A stretch of 64,000 nucleotides of DNA from assembly GCA_032821775.1 (NCBI GenBank), contig JAVLRN010000009.1, positions 248,001 to 312,000 of the forward strand. Direction: 5' to 3'. A model generated the notes under the pieces. The model was not told where the DNA came from and searched no databases. It saw only the letters and a program-made list of their open reading frames with translations. A program made the position numbers and the translations under genes. Shown here one piece after another: positions 52,332 to 63,506 of this stretch (positions are counted from its first letter, which is position 1; every line of letters starts with the position of its first letter). Origin of the DNA: Sanguinoderma infundibulare (taxonomy: Eukaryota; Basidiomycota; Agaricomycetes; Polyporales; Polyporaceae).

Positions 52332-54956
52332 ATGGCCTCCCGCGGCTTCTCCCCACGCCACCCCGCGAATAACCCGCCAGACGGCTTTGGCTTCCGCGAC
52401 AACCCTCAAGTCCGCGATCCCTTCCTCGACCCCGACAACAACCGCGCTCCCCAGACGGCCGACACCGATGTTCCCTCGACACCCTTCCTCGCAAACGGCA
52501 ACCTAGACAAGGAAGCTTACTATACCTCCACGCCCCGCCCGACCCCCAAGAAGCGTCCCTTCTACAAGCGTCCATGTGTATGGATCATCGGCACCATCAT
52601 CCTCGCCATCATCATTGCCGTCGCCGTCGTTGGCGGTGTCCGCAGACCCAATCACTCCGCCAGCAATCCTAATAACAATTCCACCCCCGGCGACGCAGGT
52701 CAAGCCAACCCCACTCAGCCCGGCTCCAACCGCCCAGTTCTCGTCTCCGGAGGCGACGGCAGCACCGTTACCAAAGAGGACGGCACTACCTTCCCTTACC
52801 ACAACCCCTTCGGCGGTTTCTGTACGTCCGTCCCTCCAGCCTATATGCGCATCCAACTGACTATATGCGCATTCTTTTCCCTAGGGGTACACGATTACGC
52901 CAACCCCTTCAACAGCAGTGCACGCTGCAACTCGTGGACCCCGCCCCTCGACCAGCCCTGGAATTGGGGCAAGGATCGCATCCACGGCGTCAACCTCGGC
53001 GGTCTCTTCGTCCTCGAGCCCTTCATCTCCCCCGCCATCTTCGAACAGAACCCCGGGTCCGTCGACGAATGGACCCTCAGCGTACAGCTGCAGAAGAAAG
53101 GCCAGCTCCAGCAGGTCCTCGAGGATCACTACAACTCCTTCATCACCGAGGAAGATATCGCCCAGATCGCCGGCGCCGGCTTGAACTGGGTCCGGCTCCC
53201 CATCCCATTCTGGGCCGTCGGCATCTGGGATGACGTTGGAACCGACGCCAATGGTCAGAAGGTCTCGGAGCCCTTCTTGGCCAAGGTCTGCTGGAAGTCA
53301 GCACCGTCTCTCGCCCGTAACCACTTCCTTTCACTCATCTATCCACTCTAAGGTACATTCTACGCACACTGCAGTGGGCCCGCAAGTATGGCCTCCGTGT
53401 CCTGCTTGACTTGCACACCGTCCCCGGTTCCCAGAACGGTAGGTACCATCGTAATCCAAACCGTTGCTCACACTAAATCCTCTTGTGCCAGGCTATAACC
53501 ATTCCGGTAAGAACGGAGCAGTCAATTGGTTGAACGGCATCATGGGCTTCGCAAACGCTCAGCGTTCCCTCGACATCTTGCGGTCCATCGTCGAATTCTG
53601 TTCCCAGGTTCGTGTCCAACTCCTGTATGCTCGCCCAAAAGGGTCGCTGATGGGTGCCATCAAGCCTGAGTGGCAGAACGTCATCGTGATGATCGGCGTC
53701 CTGAATGAGCCATATGCCGCGACCATTGGTCAGCCCCAGTTGCAATCTTAGTGAGTTGTTTGACATGCTCCGCACTTGGTCTGGATTTCCGTTAACTTAG
53801 AGTAACAGCTACTACGAAGCATACAAGATGGTCCGAACCATAACAGGCACCGGCGAAGGGAAGGGACCGGTGATTGCCTTCCACGACGGCTTCGAAGGCT
53901 TCGAGATGTGGGCAAACTTCTTGACCGGCGCAGACAGGATCGCAATCGGTACGCTCATCCCGATTCACTTTGAAATCGATTGAGGCTTAGACGTATCATT
54001 GACAGACAATCACCCCTACTTCGCGTTCGATGGCGCTCCAAACCGCGAGCCTGTCAACTTAACTGCAGTAGGCGGCCAGGAGGGCATGATGGGCGGCAAA
54101 TGGCCCAAGCAAGTCTGCGACGGCTGGGCCGGCGGAATGGCTACCAGGTATGTCTTTTCAGCGCGCGAGATCTTCGAGTCTGACGATTTTCGATCACAGC
54201 CGCAGCGCTTTCGGTATCAGCTTTGCTGGCGAGTTCAGCAACGCCGTTAACGATTGTGGTCAGTGGGTCGTGGGCGTCGGCACCCAGGCCGTTTATGGCC
54301 CTGACTGCGAATATTGGGAGAACGCGTCGGGATGGTCTCAGGAGACGAAGCAGGGTCTGATGAACTTCGCAATGGCCACCATGGACGCGCTCGGAGACTG
54401 GTTCTTCTGGACGTGGAAGATCGGCAACTCGTCGATGACGAACACCGTTCGCGCGCCGCTCTGGTCGTACAAGCTCGGGCTTGAGAATGGCTGGATGCCG
54501 AAGGACCCGCGCCTGGCCGACGGCTTCTGCGGGAAGCTAGGCTCCCCTGTCCCCGCCTGGGACGGGGTCTTCCAGCCGTGGCAGACTGGCGGCGCGGGCG
54601 CAGGCCAGATCACGCCCCAGGCGATGCAGAATATTTTGGCGTGGCCGCCGCAGATGTCGCATGCGTCCGCCGGCGGCCAGGTGCCGGAGTATGCGCGCAC
54701 GGGGTCGCCGGTGACGCTTGCGCCGCCGGCGTTCTCTGGGCTCGCGAAGGCGGTCAGGATTGGGAACGGGTGGGCGAACGCGAAGGACACGACGCCGGGG
54801 GTGGCGGCCATCCCTGGGTGCGCGTACCCGAACGCATGGGACGCGCTCGACGCGCAGGTTCCGGCGGCGGGGTGTTCTTTCGCCGCACCCGCCGTGGCAC
54901 CCGCCGTTGCCCTTAACGACCCTAGCGGGGCGGATGGCGCGGGTGGAGACGATTAG
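52332..54956 (+). CDS. Membrane-anchored GH5 exo-beta-1,3-glucanase (glucan 1,3-beta-glucosidase D-like)
   Basis: A multi-exon gene for a type II membrane protein: about 80 cytosolic residues, a transmembrane helix at roughly residues 82-103 (VWIIGTIILAIIIAVAVVGG), a Ser/Asn/Pro-rich stalk, then a GH5 catalytic domain. Family motifs are GVNLGGLFVLEPFI, LNWVRLPIPFWAVG, VLLDLHTVPGSQNG, the acid/base VLNEPYA, HDGFEGFEMW, DNHPYFAF and the nucleophile in SFAGEFSNA. Both catalytic glutamates are present. Such enzymes trim beta-1,3-glucan at the cell surface during wall remodelling. A splice inside VCWKYILRTLQWARKYG (donor GTCAGC, acceptor TCTAAG) restores the conserved region. The C-terminus is Ala-rich and may be processed. 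Confidence 0.92.
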
Positions 54957-55224
54957 GTGCTGTTGTTACTCTTGAAGGGTCCTCGAACTCGGGATGGGAG
55001 TGTATGAGTACTGTTAGAGTGCAACGAAGCACGTGTGTTGACTACGGCTGGGATGGACATCAACAATGTATATGCGCGGATTCTGTTCTACTTGGTGTGG
55101 CAGAGCGTCGTGGACGTGTATAGTATTACCTAGGATTACAATCATAGCGTGGCCGTCCGTATTCCCCGCGACCCCAGAAAGATACAAGTGCGCGTCAAGC
55201 GCGATGGTGTTTGAGCGTGGGGTG

Positions 55225-57107
55225 CTACCAGAACCGGGTGCTCTCGACCGAGAAGTTGTTGGCGAGGCGCATGATGACCGCGTTCGAGGTGAGCGTCGAG
55301 AACTGCGATCAGGCGAGTGTCAGTCGACACAGACACAGACTCGCGGCCGAGAGAAAGCGGAAGACTCACCCCGTTGCCGATCAGGACCTGCGCGCGCTGG
55401 GCGACGAGGACGTCGACGGCCTGGGCGACGAACTTCTGCTCCCAGTTCAGGACGAGGTCGCGGCTGCTCGAGATCGAGTCCCACTCGGCGGCGTCCCAGA
55501 GCGCGCGCTTGAGGCGCGAGATGTATGCCGGCGAGCCGTTGGTCATGATGTGCAGGCGGCGGAGGCCCCCCTGGGCGGCGGCGGCGGCGGTGGGGCTCTG
55601 GCGGACGTCGAGCACCTTCTGGACGATCTCGGGGATGGAGGGGTAGCAGCGGCGGCGGTAGTAGGCGCGCTGGGCGGCGGTGGCGCGCCACGTGCCGGGG
55701 GGCGCGAGCTTCATGTTGGGCATCACGGGGCCGGGGACGCCCGGGGGCAGGAAGGGGTCCGGGAGGAAGGGGAGGTGGTTGACGGAGACGAAGGGGTCGC
55801 CGATGGCGGCGAGGGTGGAGCAGTGGGTGGCGTAGTCGCCTTTGCGGACGTGGATCGCGATGAGGCCTGGGATGGGCGGGTAGCGTGCGGCGTTTGGCGA
55901 GGAGGAGGAGGAGGGGAGAGAGGGGGAGGGGGAAGAGGAGGAGGGGTTGTAGGAGAGGGAGGAGAGGTAAGGCGTGGTGGAGAGGAGGGACGCGGGGAGG
56001 AAGAGGTCGCGGTTCGCGTCGAAGGCGAGCTCGACGAGCGGGGACCAGGCGAAGTGCGTGAGGAGGGGCGTGGAGACGAGGTCGGGCCAGATGGTGGCGA
56101 GGTTGCCGGGCACGCCGAACGTCCTGGCGGCGGATCGTCAGCGCGGGTGCGGGGGACGAGAGGGAGAAGAGAGGGGAGAAGGGAGAAGGGACGTACTCTT
56201 GGTGGGTGAAGACCGCGCCGTCGCTCTTCCGCGTCTGGAGGCAGGGGTCCTCGACCCTGCTCGCGGCCTTGGACCAGGCGCCGATGATGGACGCGGTGTC
56301 GCTGCCGTACGGGAGGTCGACGTGGACCAGCGGTCGGAAGAGCTCGCTTTTCGAGGGGCAGACGTGGTCGAAGTACGTCTTCGTCACCGCGGACGGGACG
56401 TGCTCGTAGCCTGGGCCCCAAGGCTCGCCGACCGCGGGACCTGCGCAATGTTGTTCATTGGTCACCCGGACGACGAGAAAGACGGCAAAGATCAAACGTA
56501 CCTCGAATGAGTGCAGTATACGGGATCTGCGATGGTATCGTGTGGCCGAACGAGTGTGTGTATTGGGAGCCGTCATCACGCCAGGTGTAGTTGGCAAACA
56601 CGAATCTGCACAGCTCTGAGAGTGCGATCACAATATCGAAGTGGAGCACTCACGTCCGCCCTAATCTATACGCGAGATAGGCGTTGAAGAGATGCTCCTC
56701 AAAGGCGTTGCCCCAGCCAACGTCTGGGCGAGTCAGGCACGGGTCAGCTACGAGTGTTGATGCGAAGGCATACATGACGTACCGATGAGAAACCCGGAGA
56801 CGTGAAAGTACTTCTCGTGCCCCTCAGGTCTAGTCCTTGTCCATTCCTGTTGAGGTAATCGTAGCTCGCGTTCGTGGTAGTCCGAGTATAACGGAGGGCG
56901 GTCATGCAGAGACGGTATTTGTGGCGCCGGCCAAATGGAGAAGGTTTCAAAGTCCACGAACGTCCAGACAGCGATGCCCGTGCACGCAAAAGTAATGAGC
57001 ACAGCAGCTAGGAAGCCGAGCCGTGTCCTCGACAACGTAGGCGCCTTCACGCCTAGGAGTGTGTAGCGGTAGCCCGACGTTCGTGAGGTGCACCACCCGG
57101 GGAGCAT
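55225..57107 (-). CDS. O-fucosyltransferase-like type II membrane protein
   Basis: A multi-exon gene from ATG 57107 (MLPGWCTSRTSG) to the stop at 55225-55227. A membrane helix near residues 28-50 (GFLAAVLITFACTGIAVWTF) places the rest in the Golgi/ER lumen. Downstream are FVFANYTWRDDGSQYTHSFG, VGEPWGPGYEHVPSAV, LVHVDLPYGSDTASIIGAWS, and the nucleotide-sugar-site-like IAIHVRKGDYATHC, then LHIMTNGSPAYISRLKRALW and the final exon FSTLTSNAVIMRLANNFSVE. The HVRKGDY and late TSN..-RLA motifs resemble GT65/GT68-type fucosyltransferases (PF10250). A Ser/Pro-rich insert lies before the HVRKGDY motif. The sugar and acceptor are not determinable. An upstream in-frame ATG is possible. Confidence 0.72.
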
Positions 57108-58539
57108 GCCGCGAGGAGAGGTGGGGGGGAAAGGGTGACATCCATGGGAGGCCGGACGATAAAATACGACTGCGCTTTTGCTCATGCGCTCTCGGTCGGA
57201 GAGCAGCAGCTGGGAAAATACAGAGCCGAAGATGTCTCGAGCGACGAGGAACCAGCTGTCCGGTAACCGTAACGCACCCAAGCAGATCAAATGCTGTGTT
57301 GGGCAGATTGCACGGCATCTCACGATTTCAACACCTTGGCACAAGCCGGATCCATGGTCACCGCCTCTGCGCACCGTGCTGAGATCGCGCTGTTCTCTGA
57401 GCCCAGCTACAATTGGAAGCAAACGTTCCTCTTATCAATCCAAGACGTAAGTTTCAGGTGACTTGTTGGCGATAGAAAACCATGTGCACGTGGGTCAACG
57501 ATCCGCCTTTCCGTCGACTCCGTTGAAACAGTCCGCCTCGACGGGGCCGAGCCTTGGACGTGGGCACTGCAAAAGCACGGCTGCTAAAGTTTGCGGTCCA
57601 GCCACCGTCGTCCTGGAACGCTTTAGGTCCTAAAGCGTTCTATTTTCCTGCACAATGCTCTGGATTCCGACACTGATCCGTGCCTGAGTCCCGGCTTCTC
57701 CGGTTAATACAGACCACGATACGGCGAATCCGCAGTTACTTAGCCTGAGAACGAGACTGATCGTGTTGCCCGCCCAAGGGCGCGCAGTTGCTAGCTTAAA
57801 GTAGATGCTCAGTCCATCTGCTGCGGAATTTCACCAAAAATAGCAGGCAAAGATCTTGCGGTAGAGCAGCAACGGAGTGATAACGCACCGGAGTGGGAAG
57901 CGCATCCTGCAATGTCTTGGTTTGAGTTTGCGTGCGGAGGCCATGTGTAGCTAGAGTCTGGATGGGACGATGAACGGGAAGATACTGTTGGGGAGCAGCG
58001 CTAGACCGGTTTGGCAACCCAAGCGCCTGCCACCCATTGGACGATCATCCACAAATCATCCGATCAAGTTGCCTGAGTTCGACCTTGGCAGCCGCAGCCC
58101 GCCCCAGCCGAAAGTACTTTACACGCTCGGATTGCAAGATCAAGTTCTCGAGCACTTCCATCCCTCTCCAACGCACCCTGGGCATCCCAACGAGGCCATA
58201 CACAGCTGTGTCAACTGGACACATCATTTCGATACATTTCAATTCGCTAACACCCGGCCAGTCTTGGCACATCAGTGTGGCGACGCGTACCAGCGGCAAT
58301 CTCAAATCTTTTCATCTTTGTGTCCTGTGCCACATCACTTTCAAGCTCTCCGACTCAGTCCGATCACGTCCTTGGCCAGAAGCTCGATGAAGTCCGGACT
58401 GCCAGCTCTAAGGCCGGTCAAGAACCGGATCTCTGACAAGCACCTATATTCCTACTTAGTTATGATGAACTTGAACAAAACAGCAGCAGGCGTACCAGGA
58501 CCTCGCCCTACGATGTCGGAAGCCATCCGTACCACAGCC
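57108..58539. other. Intergenic region, no gene supported
   Basis: A 208-codon plus-strand frame at 57970-58596 lacks any recognisable pattern and is not called. The palindrome at 57616-57640 is listed separately. Confidence 0.4.
57616..57640. repeat. Perfect 25-nt palindrome (12-bp arms, 1-nt centre)
   Basis: GAACGCTTTAGG, then T, then CCTAAAGCGTTC. It lies about 510 bp upstream of the O-fucosyltransferase-like ATG. It could be a dimeric regulator site or a remnant of a mobile element; no flanking duplication is evident. Confidence 0.8.
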
Positions 58540-59064
58540 TCAATTGTTTCCGTGGGTGGTGTGCAGGAACCCGAGAGGCTTTACGCCTTTGTTTGAATGG
58601 CGTTGCTCGGCGCTACTATTCCCGCCACCGTGGCTTGCTGAGAGACGGATACAATAGTCTGCCCGCCACGGACAACCTGAAGAGGTGTTAAGCATGCCCT
58701 CGTTGGTGTTACCGAGGTGGTCGAGAAAGTTCGAGACGGCGTCCTCTTGGTACTTCGGGCGCGGCAAGATGTTGGAGGCGAGGAGAACGATCGGACAGAA
58801 CCTACATAGCTGTTGGTGCCACCAACAGACGTCACACTGGATCATAAAATTGTTACACAATTGACAGCGAGGAGACATGGATGTGATTAGGGCCCCGGAA
58901 GGGGGGGGGAAGAGGAAGTTGGGACGAACTTGGCTGTGTGGTTCTGATTCTGAACTCCCCCAATCCGCCATCCCCGGATCCGAAGAGAATGGGCGTTCCT
59001 CGCGCGCCCAGCTGTGCATACTATGCGTTGCACAGGTTGCTTGAGAAATATCAACGTTGGGCAT
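58540..59064 (-). CDS. Possible small Cys-cluster protein, uncertain
   Basis: A frame of up to 174 codons whose middle contains CQLCNNFMIQCDVCWWHQQL followed by CRFC: three CxxC pairs separated by exactly six residues each. Such regularity suggests a metal-binding cluster. The sequence before it (starting MPNVDISQ) and after it is unremarkable and could include introns; an internal ATG (58879, MSPRCQLC) lies just before the cluster. No family is recognised and no coding bias was measured. Confidence 0.3.
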   Translation of the reverse strand: MPNVDISQATCATHSMHSWAREERPFSSDPGMADWGSSESEPHSQVRPNFLFPPPSGALITSMSPRCQLCNNFMIQCDVCWWHQQLCRFCPIVLLASNILPRPKYQEDAVSNFLDHLGNTNEGMLNTSSGCPWRADYCIRLSASHGGGNSSAEQRHSNKGVKPLGFLHTTHGNN

Positions 59065-59963
59065 TTCATTAAGCAGAATCAGTAGCGCTTACTTTGCCAA
59101 ACTCGCGGGAACATCCCGCTACCTCGTCCGAGGTGTTTAACCCTACAAATGGACGTGGCGCCCACGCCGACGGCGTACTGTACATCTAAAATCTATTCGA
59201 CAGGCTGTTGTGGTCAAAGACTTGATCATCACTGTTTACGAAGCGCAGTACTCACCGCCTGGTCGTCGCGTTCACAAGGTTGTTAGAAACACGGTCGATG
59301 GCCCTCACACGAAATGTCGTCCGGGCTTCATTGACGTCCGGTCCGAACTCTCTCCCAAGATTTTCTAGCCCAGTACGGTAAACGTCTGTTCGGATGTGAC
59401 CAATAACGCAACAGCAATCACCAACCTTCAACTCTGCTGGATCTCCTGACTCCCTGGCGAAGCTGAGAACAAATATGTTCCTAGACGGACGTGGTGTCCG
59501 AGGGAATGTTGTAAGTCGCCGGGAAGAGGGGGTGGTCTTTGTCTTGTATGACTCGTCAACTCGGCCGCTATCAAGGAGGTCGTGATGGCGGTCGTAGCTT
59601 GTGTTCAGCGCGTCCGGCCTGGTGTGTTCATCGTGCAAAGCAGCCGGGCCTCTGTCGTCAGCAGAGAGTATCTGAGAGAGATGGCCCTACCGCTTGAAAA
59701 CGTTAGACATGATGTGGTTGTGGCTACGATGCACCTAATGTCTCCTAAGCCGGACTCGAGATTCCACAAAACGTCAACATGACTACGTAGTACTATAGTC
59801 TCCGGACATACACTAGGACAGCATTAGTATTAAGCTTGCGAGAACAACGAAAGCAATCGATGCGAACAAAGGATGGTCTGCATAGATGCACCTCCGAGAG
59901 TCTTAGAACCAAGCATCGTCGAAGCACTCCTCAGTCGAGCTCGCCCCTCCAGGGCCCCTCCCA
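59065..59963. other. Intergenic region, no gene recognised
   Basis: A 128-codon minus-strand frame at 59252-59638 was considered and not called, for lack of domain pattern or splice support. Confidence 0.4.
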
Positions 59964-62735
59964 TCAAAGCACACCGGAACCCGAAGCCGTCGGCGGGTCC
60001 CGGAGGTGGAAGAAGCCGAGCAGGTGCTCATACTCGAACCCGGACTCCTGCTGCCAGTTCTCGATCCGGCCCTGCATGACCTCGTCCCAGACGACCGTCG
60101 GCGTCTGCTCGCCGCTCTCGAGGAACTTGCGGATGTGCTTCTCCCACTTCTTCACCAGCGTGAACTTGGCCTCGTGCGACGAGATGTACGTCCCCTCGGG
60201 GTCGAACGGCGCCAGGCCTTCCTGGTACGCGACGAGCCCGACCTGCGCGAGCCAGTAGAAGGGGAGCGCGTTGAAGCAGAAGCGCTGCTGCAGCTCGGGC
60301 ACGTCGCGCGGCGTCTCGGGCGACTGCTGCCAGCTCTGGAGCCAGTAGTGGAGGAGGATCTGGAGGTGGAACACGCGGTCCTTGTCGACGAAGTGCGGGT
60401 TCAGCTTCGGGTGGTTGCCCACGTCGGCCGACTGGTGGAACTGAAGGCGGTCGCGGAGGTAGTACTCGAACAGCTTGCGCAGCATCGCGTGCATGAGGAT
60501 GAAGTGCGCGAAGGGGTTCATGTGGAACTGGCCGGGTGCGTCGTTCGGGTGGTCGTGGGCGAAGGAGTAGTACAGCGCCTTCAGGTAGTACCCGCGGAGC
60601 CGAAGCTCCATGTCCCCGTAGGGCGAGGGTGTGTTGAGGACTGCGGCCCACTCGGCGCCGTCCTTGGCGGTCCAGAGAGCGTCTTCACATGGGAGGCCGA
60701 GGATGAATTGCTCATTGTGGAAGGTCGGGGACAGGTTGAAGTAGATGGCGTGGCAGCAGTCGTGGAGGTAGCAGGCCCAGAGCGCCCTACAGGGTTCGTC
60801 AGTATGCGAACTCGATCAGAGGGATAGCACTTGCCTCTTAGCAGACTCATATCTGACCCACTCTCTCCATCCTGCTTGAACCGATACAGGGTCGTTGAAG
60901 TCAATCTCTGGAAGTTTCCACTCGCGTGTCTTCTCGACGAAACCGTTCATACGAAGCATCTGGTTGTCATGTCAGATAGGACTACCGTGAGACACCGCGA
61001 CGCCGGCGTACCATGACAATCATGCCATGGTAGACGTTTGACTTGGCCCTTTGGTCTGGGTCTTTGTGGAACATGCCGATAGTTTGTACCATCCCCGACG
61101 CTAAGGTCAATTGGATGATCGTGTCGTAATCGGTCGCGTGCGCCTGTAAAACCATCAGGGTACACAAGTCCAGTGACCGGGGATGCACTCACTAAATCAG
61201 CAATGATGTCGTCCCGCACGGTGGCGAGGACTTTGTCTATGAAGTTCACCGCAGTGTTCGTGTTTGAGTACATTGCGCCGCAGGCCTTCGACGCTTTGAC
61301 CAGAGCGGGATGTCTGGACTCCGCTAGGAACGTCGGAAGGTGTATCACCGGCATGTGCCACGCATATGTCGTCAGGAACGACATGACTTGGGTGCAACGT
61401 CAGCATCGATGTCACAACCTGTACATACAACTTGACACGCACCGAACTGGTAGTACTCTGTGACCGAAGGCATCTCGCGGGGGACCACTGCCACTGGCTG
61501 ATCCACCGGCGGCGGTGGCGGCGGAGACTCCATGATCTCCTGCTCTGGAATGCTCTCGAGGGCATCGCTCGGCAAAGTAGGATCTGAAATATCGGGATAC
61601 ATCGCCAAGCCTGTGTTCGCGGAAGCAAACATTTGGTCGATGAACGCTCGGTCGAGGACCGTAGACTCAAGCCGGTCCACCAGGATTGTCGTCGGATCGA
61701 TGTTAAAGTGATGTCCTGGGACGATGGGGTGCTTCTGGAAGCTAGTTGTGAAGACGTCGGAGAAGAGGTTGTCGTACATTTCGCTCGAAAAGAGCTCAGA
61801 GTAGACGTTCTCTGGCGGATTCTCGGCCGAGGCGACAACGGCGCCAGGGTTCAAGGCAGGAAAGGACGAGCTAAGATCCAGCGGGTCAGCTGGCACAGTG
61901 TTGAGAGTGGACGCAGATGCGCCGTTTAGTAAATCAGGTGATGTCGTTAAGCCCGAGACCGTGCTCGGGGAGGCGTTAGGCGTTTGGTCGGAGAGATTAG
62001 CCTCAGGCGAGGGGTTTTGCTGCGTCGTCGTCGGCGGCGAAGTTGTACTAGATTCAGGGGACGATTCCGCGTTCTGCGTGCTAGTGCCTGCTTCAGGGCT
62101 CGAGCGGGCGCCGGGTGCGTTCAGGTAGACGCATTCGCGTCCCCGAGCTTTACATTTTGAACATGGCCGTCCGAGGTCGCATCTGACTTTAGAATCGGCA
62201 CAGCTCTGGCATGATTTGCGCCGCGAGCGGCTTGCAGACCTACAATGAGATAGGGTTAGTAGCCAGGTCGGGAGGGCCTTGCTGCATCCGGTTGCTCACG
62301 AATCTGCGCAAGTGCGTTTATGCCGGGTAAGTAGATCACTGCGCGTGAACTGGGCCTGGCATCGCTACAAGAGGTGCATGAGATTCGGGACGACGGCCGA
62401 TTGGCGGAAAGGGCGTACGTCGCATTCGTGAAGTCGTTCATTGGAGTCTAATGGTGCACAGCCTCGTCAGTTTTAGCCGGTACACGCTGGGAGCTGAGCC
62501 ACGTACGTGTCTTGAGGTGCCTGTTCAGGTGGGTCGTCCGCGTGAACTTTGCTGGGCAGAGGGGGCAGAATTTGGTCTGTGGGAGCGTCGGGACGTTGCC
62601 CCTATGGGAGCGCATCTTGGACACGCTCCCGTTCTTCGTGAGCCTGCCGACCGGAGCGCCAACGGTGCTTGCGGAAGCCGAGGGTGCCTGGGCGGTTTCG
62701 TCCGCGAGCTGTGGCTGAATGGAATCGTTCGACAT
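59964..62735 (-). CDS. Transcription factor with two C2H2-type fingers and a Zn2Cys6 cluster
   Basis: A multi-exon gene starting MSNDSIQPQLADETAQ. Finger 1 (Cys57, Cys60, His69, His73) and finger 2 (Cys85, Cys88, His101, then Cys105, so C2HC) are joined by a THSNERLHEC linker encoded partly by a 29-nt exon (62419-62447). A fungal binuclear cluster follows at Cys117, 120, 127, 133, 136 and 143 (CQSCADSKVRCDLGRPCSKC...C). A Ser/Thr/Pro-rich linker leads to a fungal-specific regulatory domain (YAWHMPVIHLPTFLAESRHP; KSNVYHGMIVM; WVRYESAKRALWACYLHDCC), ending ASGSGVL. It is therefore a nuclear sequence-specific regulator with two types of zinc DNA-binding module. Target genes unknown; the neighbouring GH79 gene is on the same strand, but co-regulation is not shown. 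Confidence 0.88.
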
Positions 62736-63506
62736 CTCGACAGGTCTCGGTGTCGGAGATGGAGGACGACGAGAACAAGGGCGTGCTTATATGATGCCGC
62801 CTGCGGAATCAGTAAACTTGTAGTAAGACCCCAAGTCACTATGTTTCGGCGGTGCCGCCTCCACGTGTCCCGCCAAAGTTGCCCGATTTGAATCGGGCTA
62901 ATTTGGGAGGTGCAGGCAGTGGGTGATTCAAGGTTCACGCGAGAGCTACAGCCAATGGCTGGTGGTCCTGGCGACGCACCCGAATGTCCTGAAGGCAGAA
63001 CATTGTACCTCCTCTTGGTTCCACCTACGCCGCGCGATTCCAAACGGTCTCGCCGGGCGCTCGCCGAAATTCGTGGGTTGTACATAGTTTTGAGGCGCTA
63101 TCCCACAACGTGTTCGTTTATGCAATAGCCCGGCAGACACTCATCTCCGGTCAACATTGCTAGTTAGTGAGCCCCATTCAACATACTCCACTTCCGGAGC
63201 GGATGATCACCCGCGTGACGTTCGACCGATTTACTGCCGACTGGCGCTGACTACACGAATACCCAACCATCCTGAACGCTGACATGTAAGCTTGCAGAAC
63301 CACACGTCGGATCCAAAAGCCGATCGCATGGGACGGTGCGTCTCCACACCAGTGTGTAGTCGCCATCGAGTTGAAGACGATAGCGTCGACACCAACAGAC
63401 GCCATCAATGCATTCCCTAACGCAGTAAACACCCTTCAGTCATTCCTCAGGAGAAGCGAATACAATACAACGACCAACCATTGCAACGAATAGAAGCCGA
63501 TGGGTC
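62736..63506. other. Intergenic region between the GH79 gene and the transcription factor
   Basis: Holds the promoter of the transcription factor and the GH79 3' untranslated region. No gene was recognised. Confidence 0.45.

Noticed and set aside
55211..56209. 332-codon plus-strand ORF antisense to the O-fucosyltransferase-like gene
   Set aside because: It is the complement of a GC-rich coding exon; the minus strand carries the conserved motifs and the spliced gene.
57970..58596. Plus-strand 208-codon ORF
   Set aside because: No conserved-looking block, no splice chain and no compositional signature of coding sequence.
60006..60827. 273-codon plus-strand ORF over the transcription-factor 3' exon
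   Set aside because: Shadow frame; repetitive Val/Arg/Glu composition typical of the complement of coding DNA.
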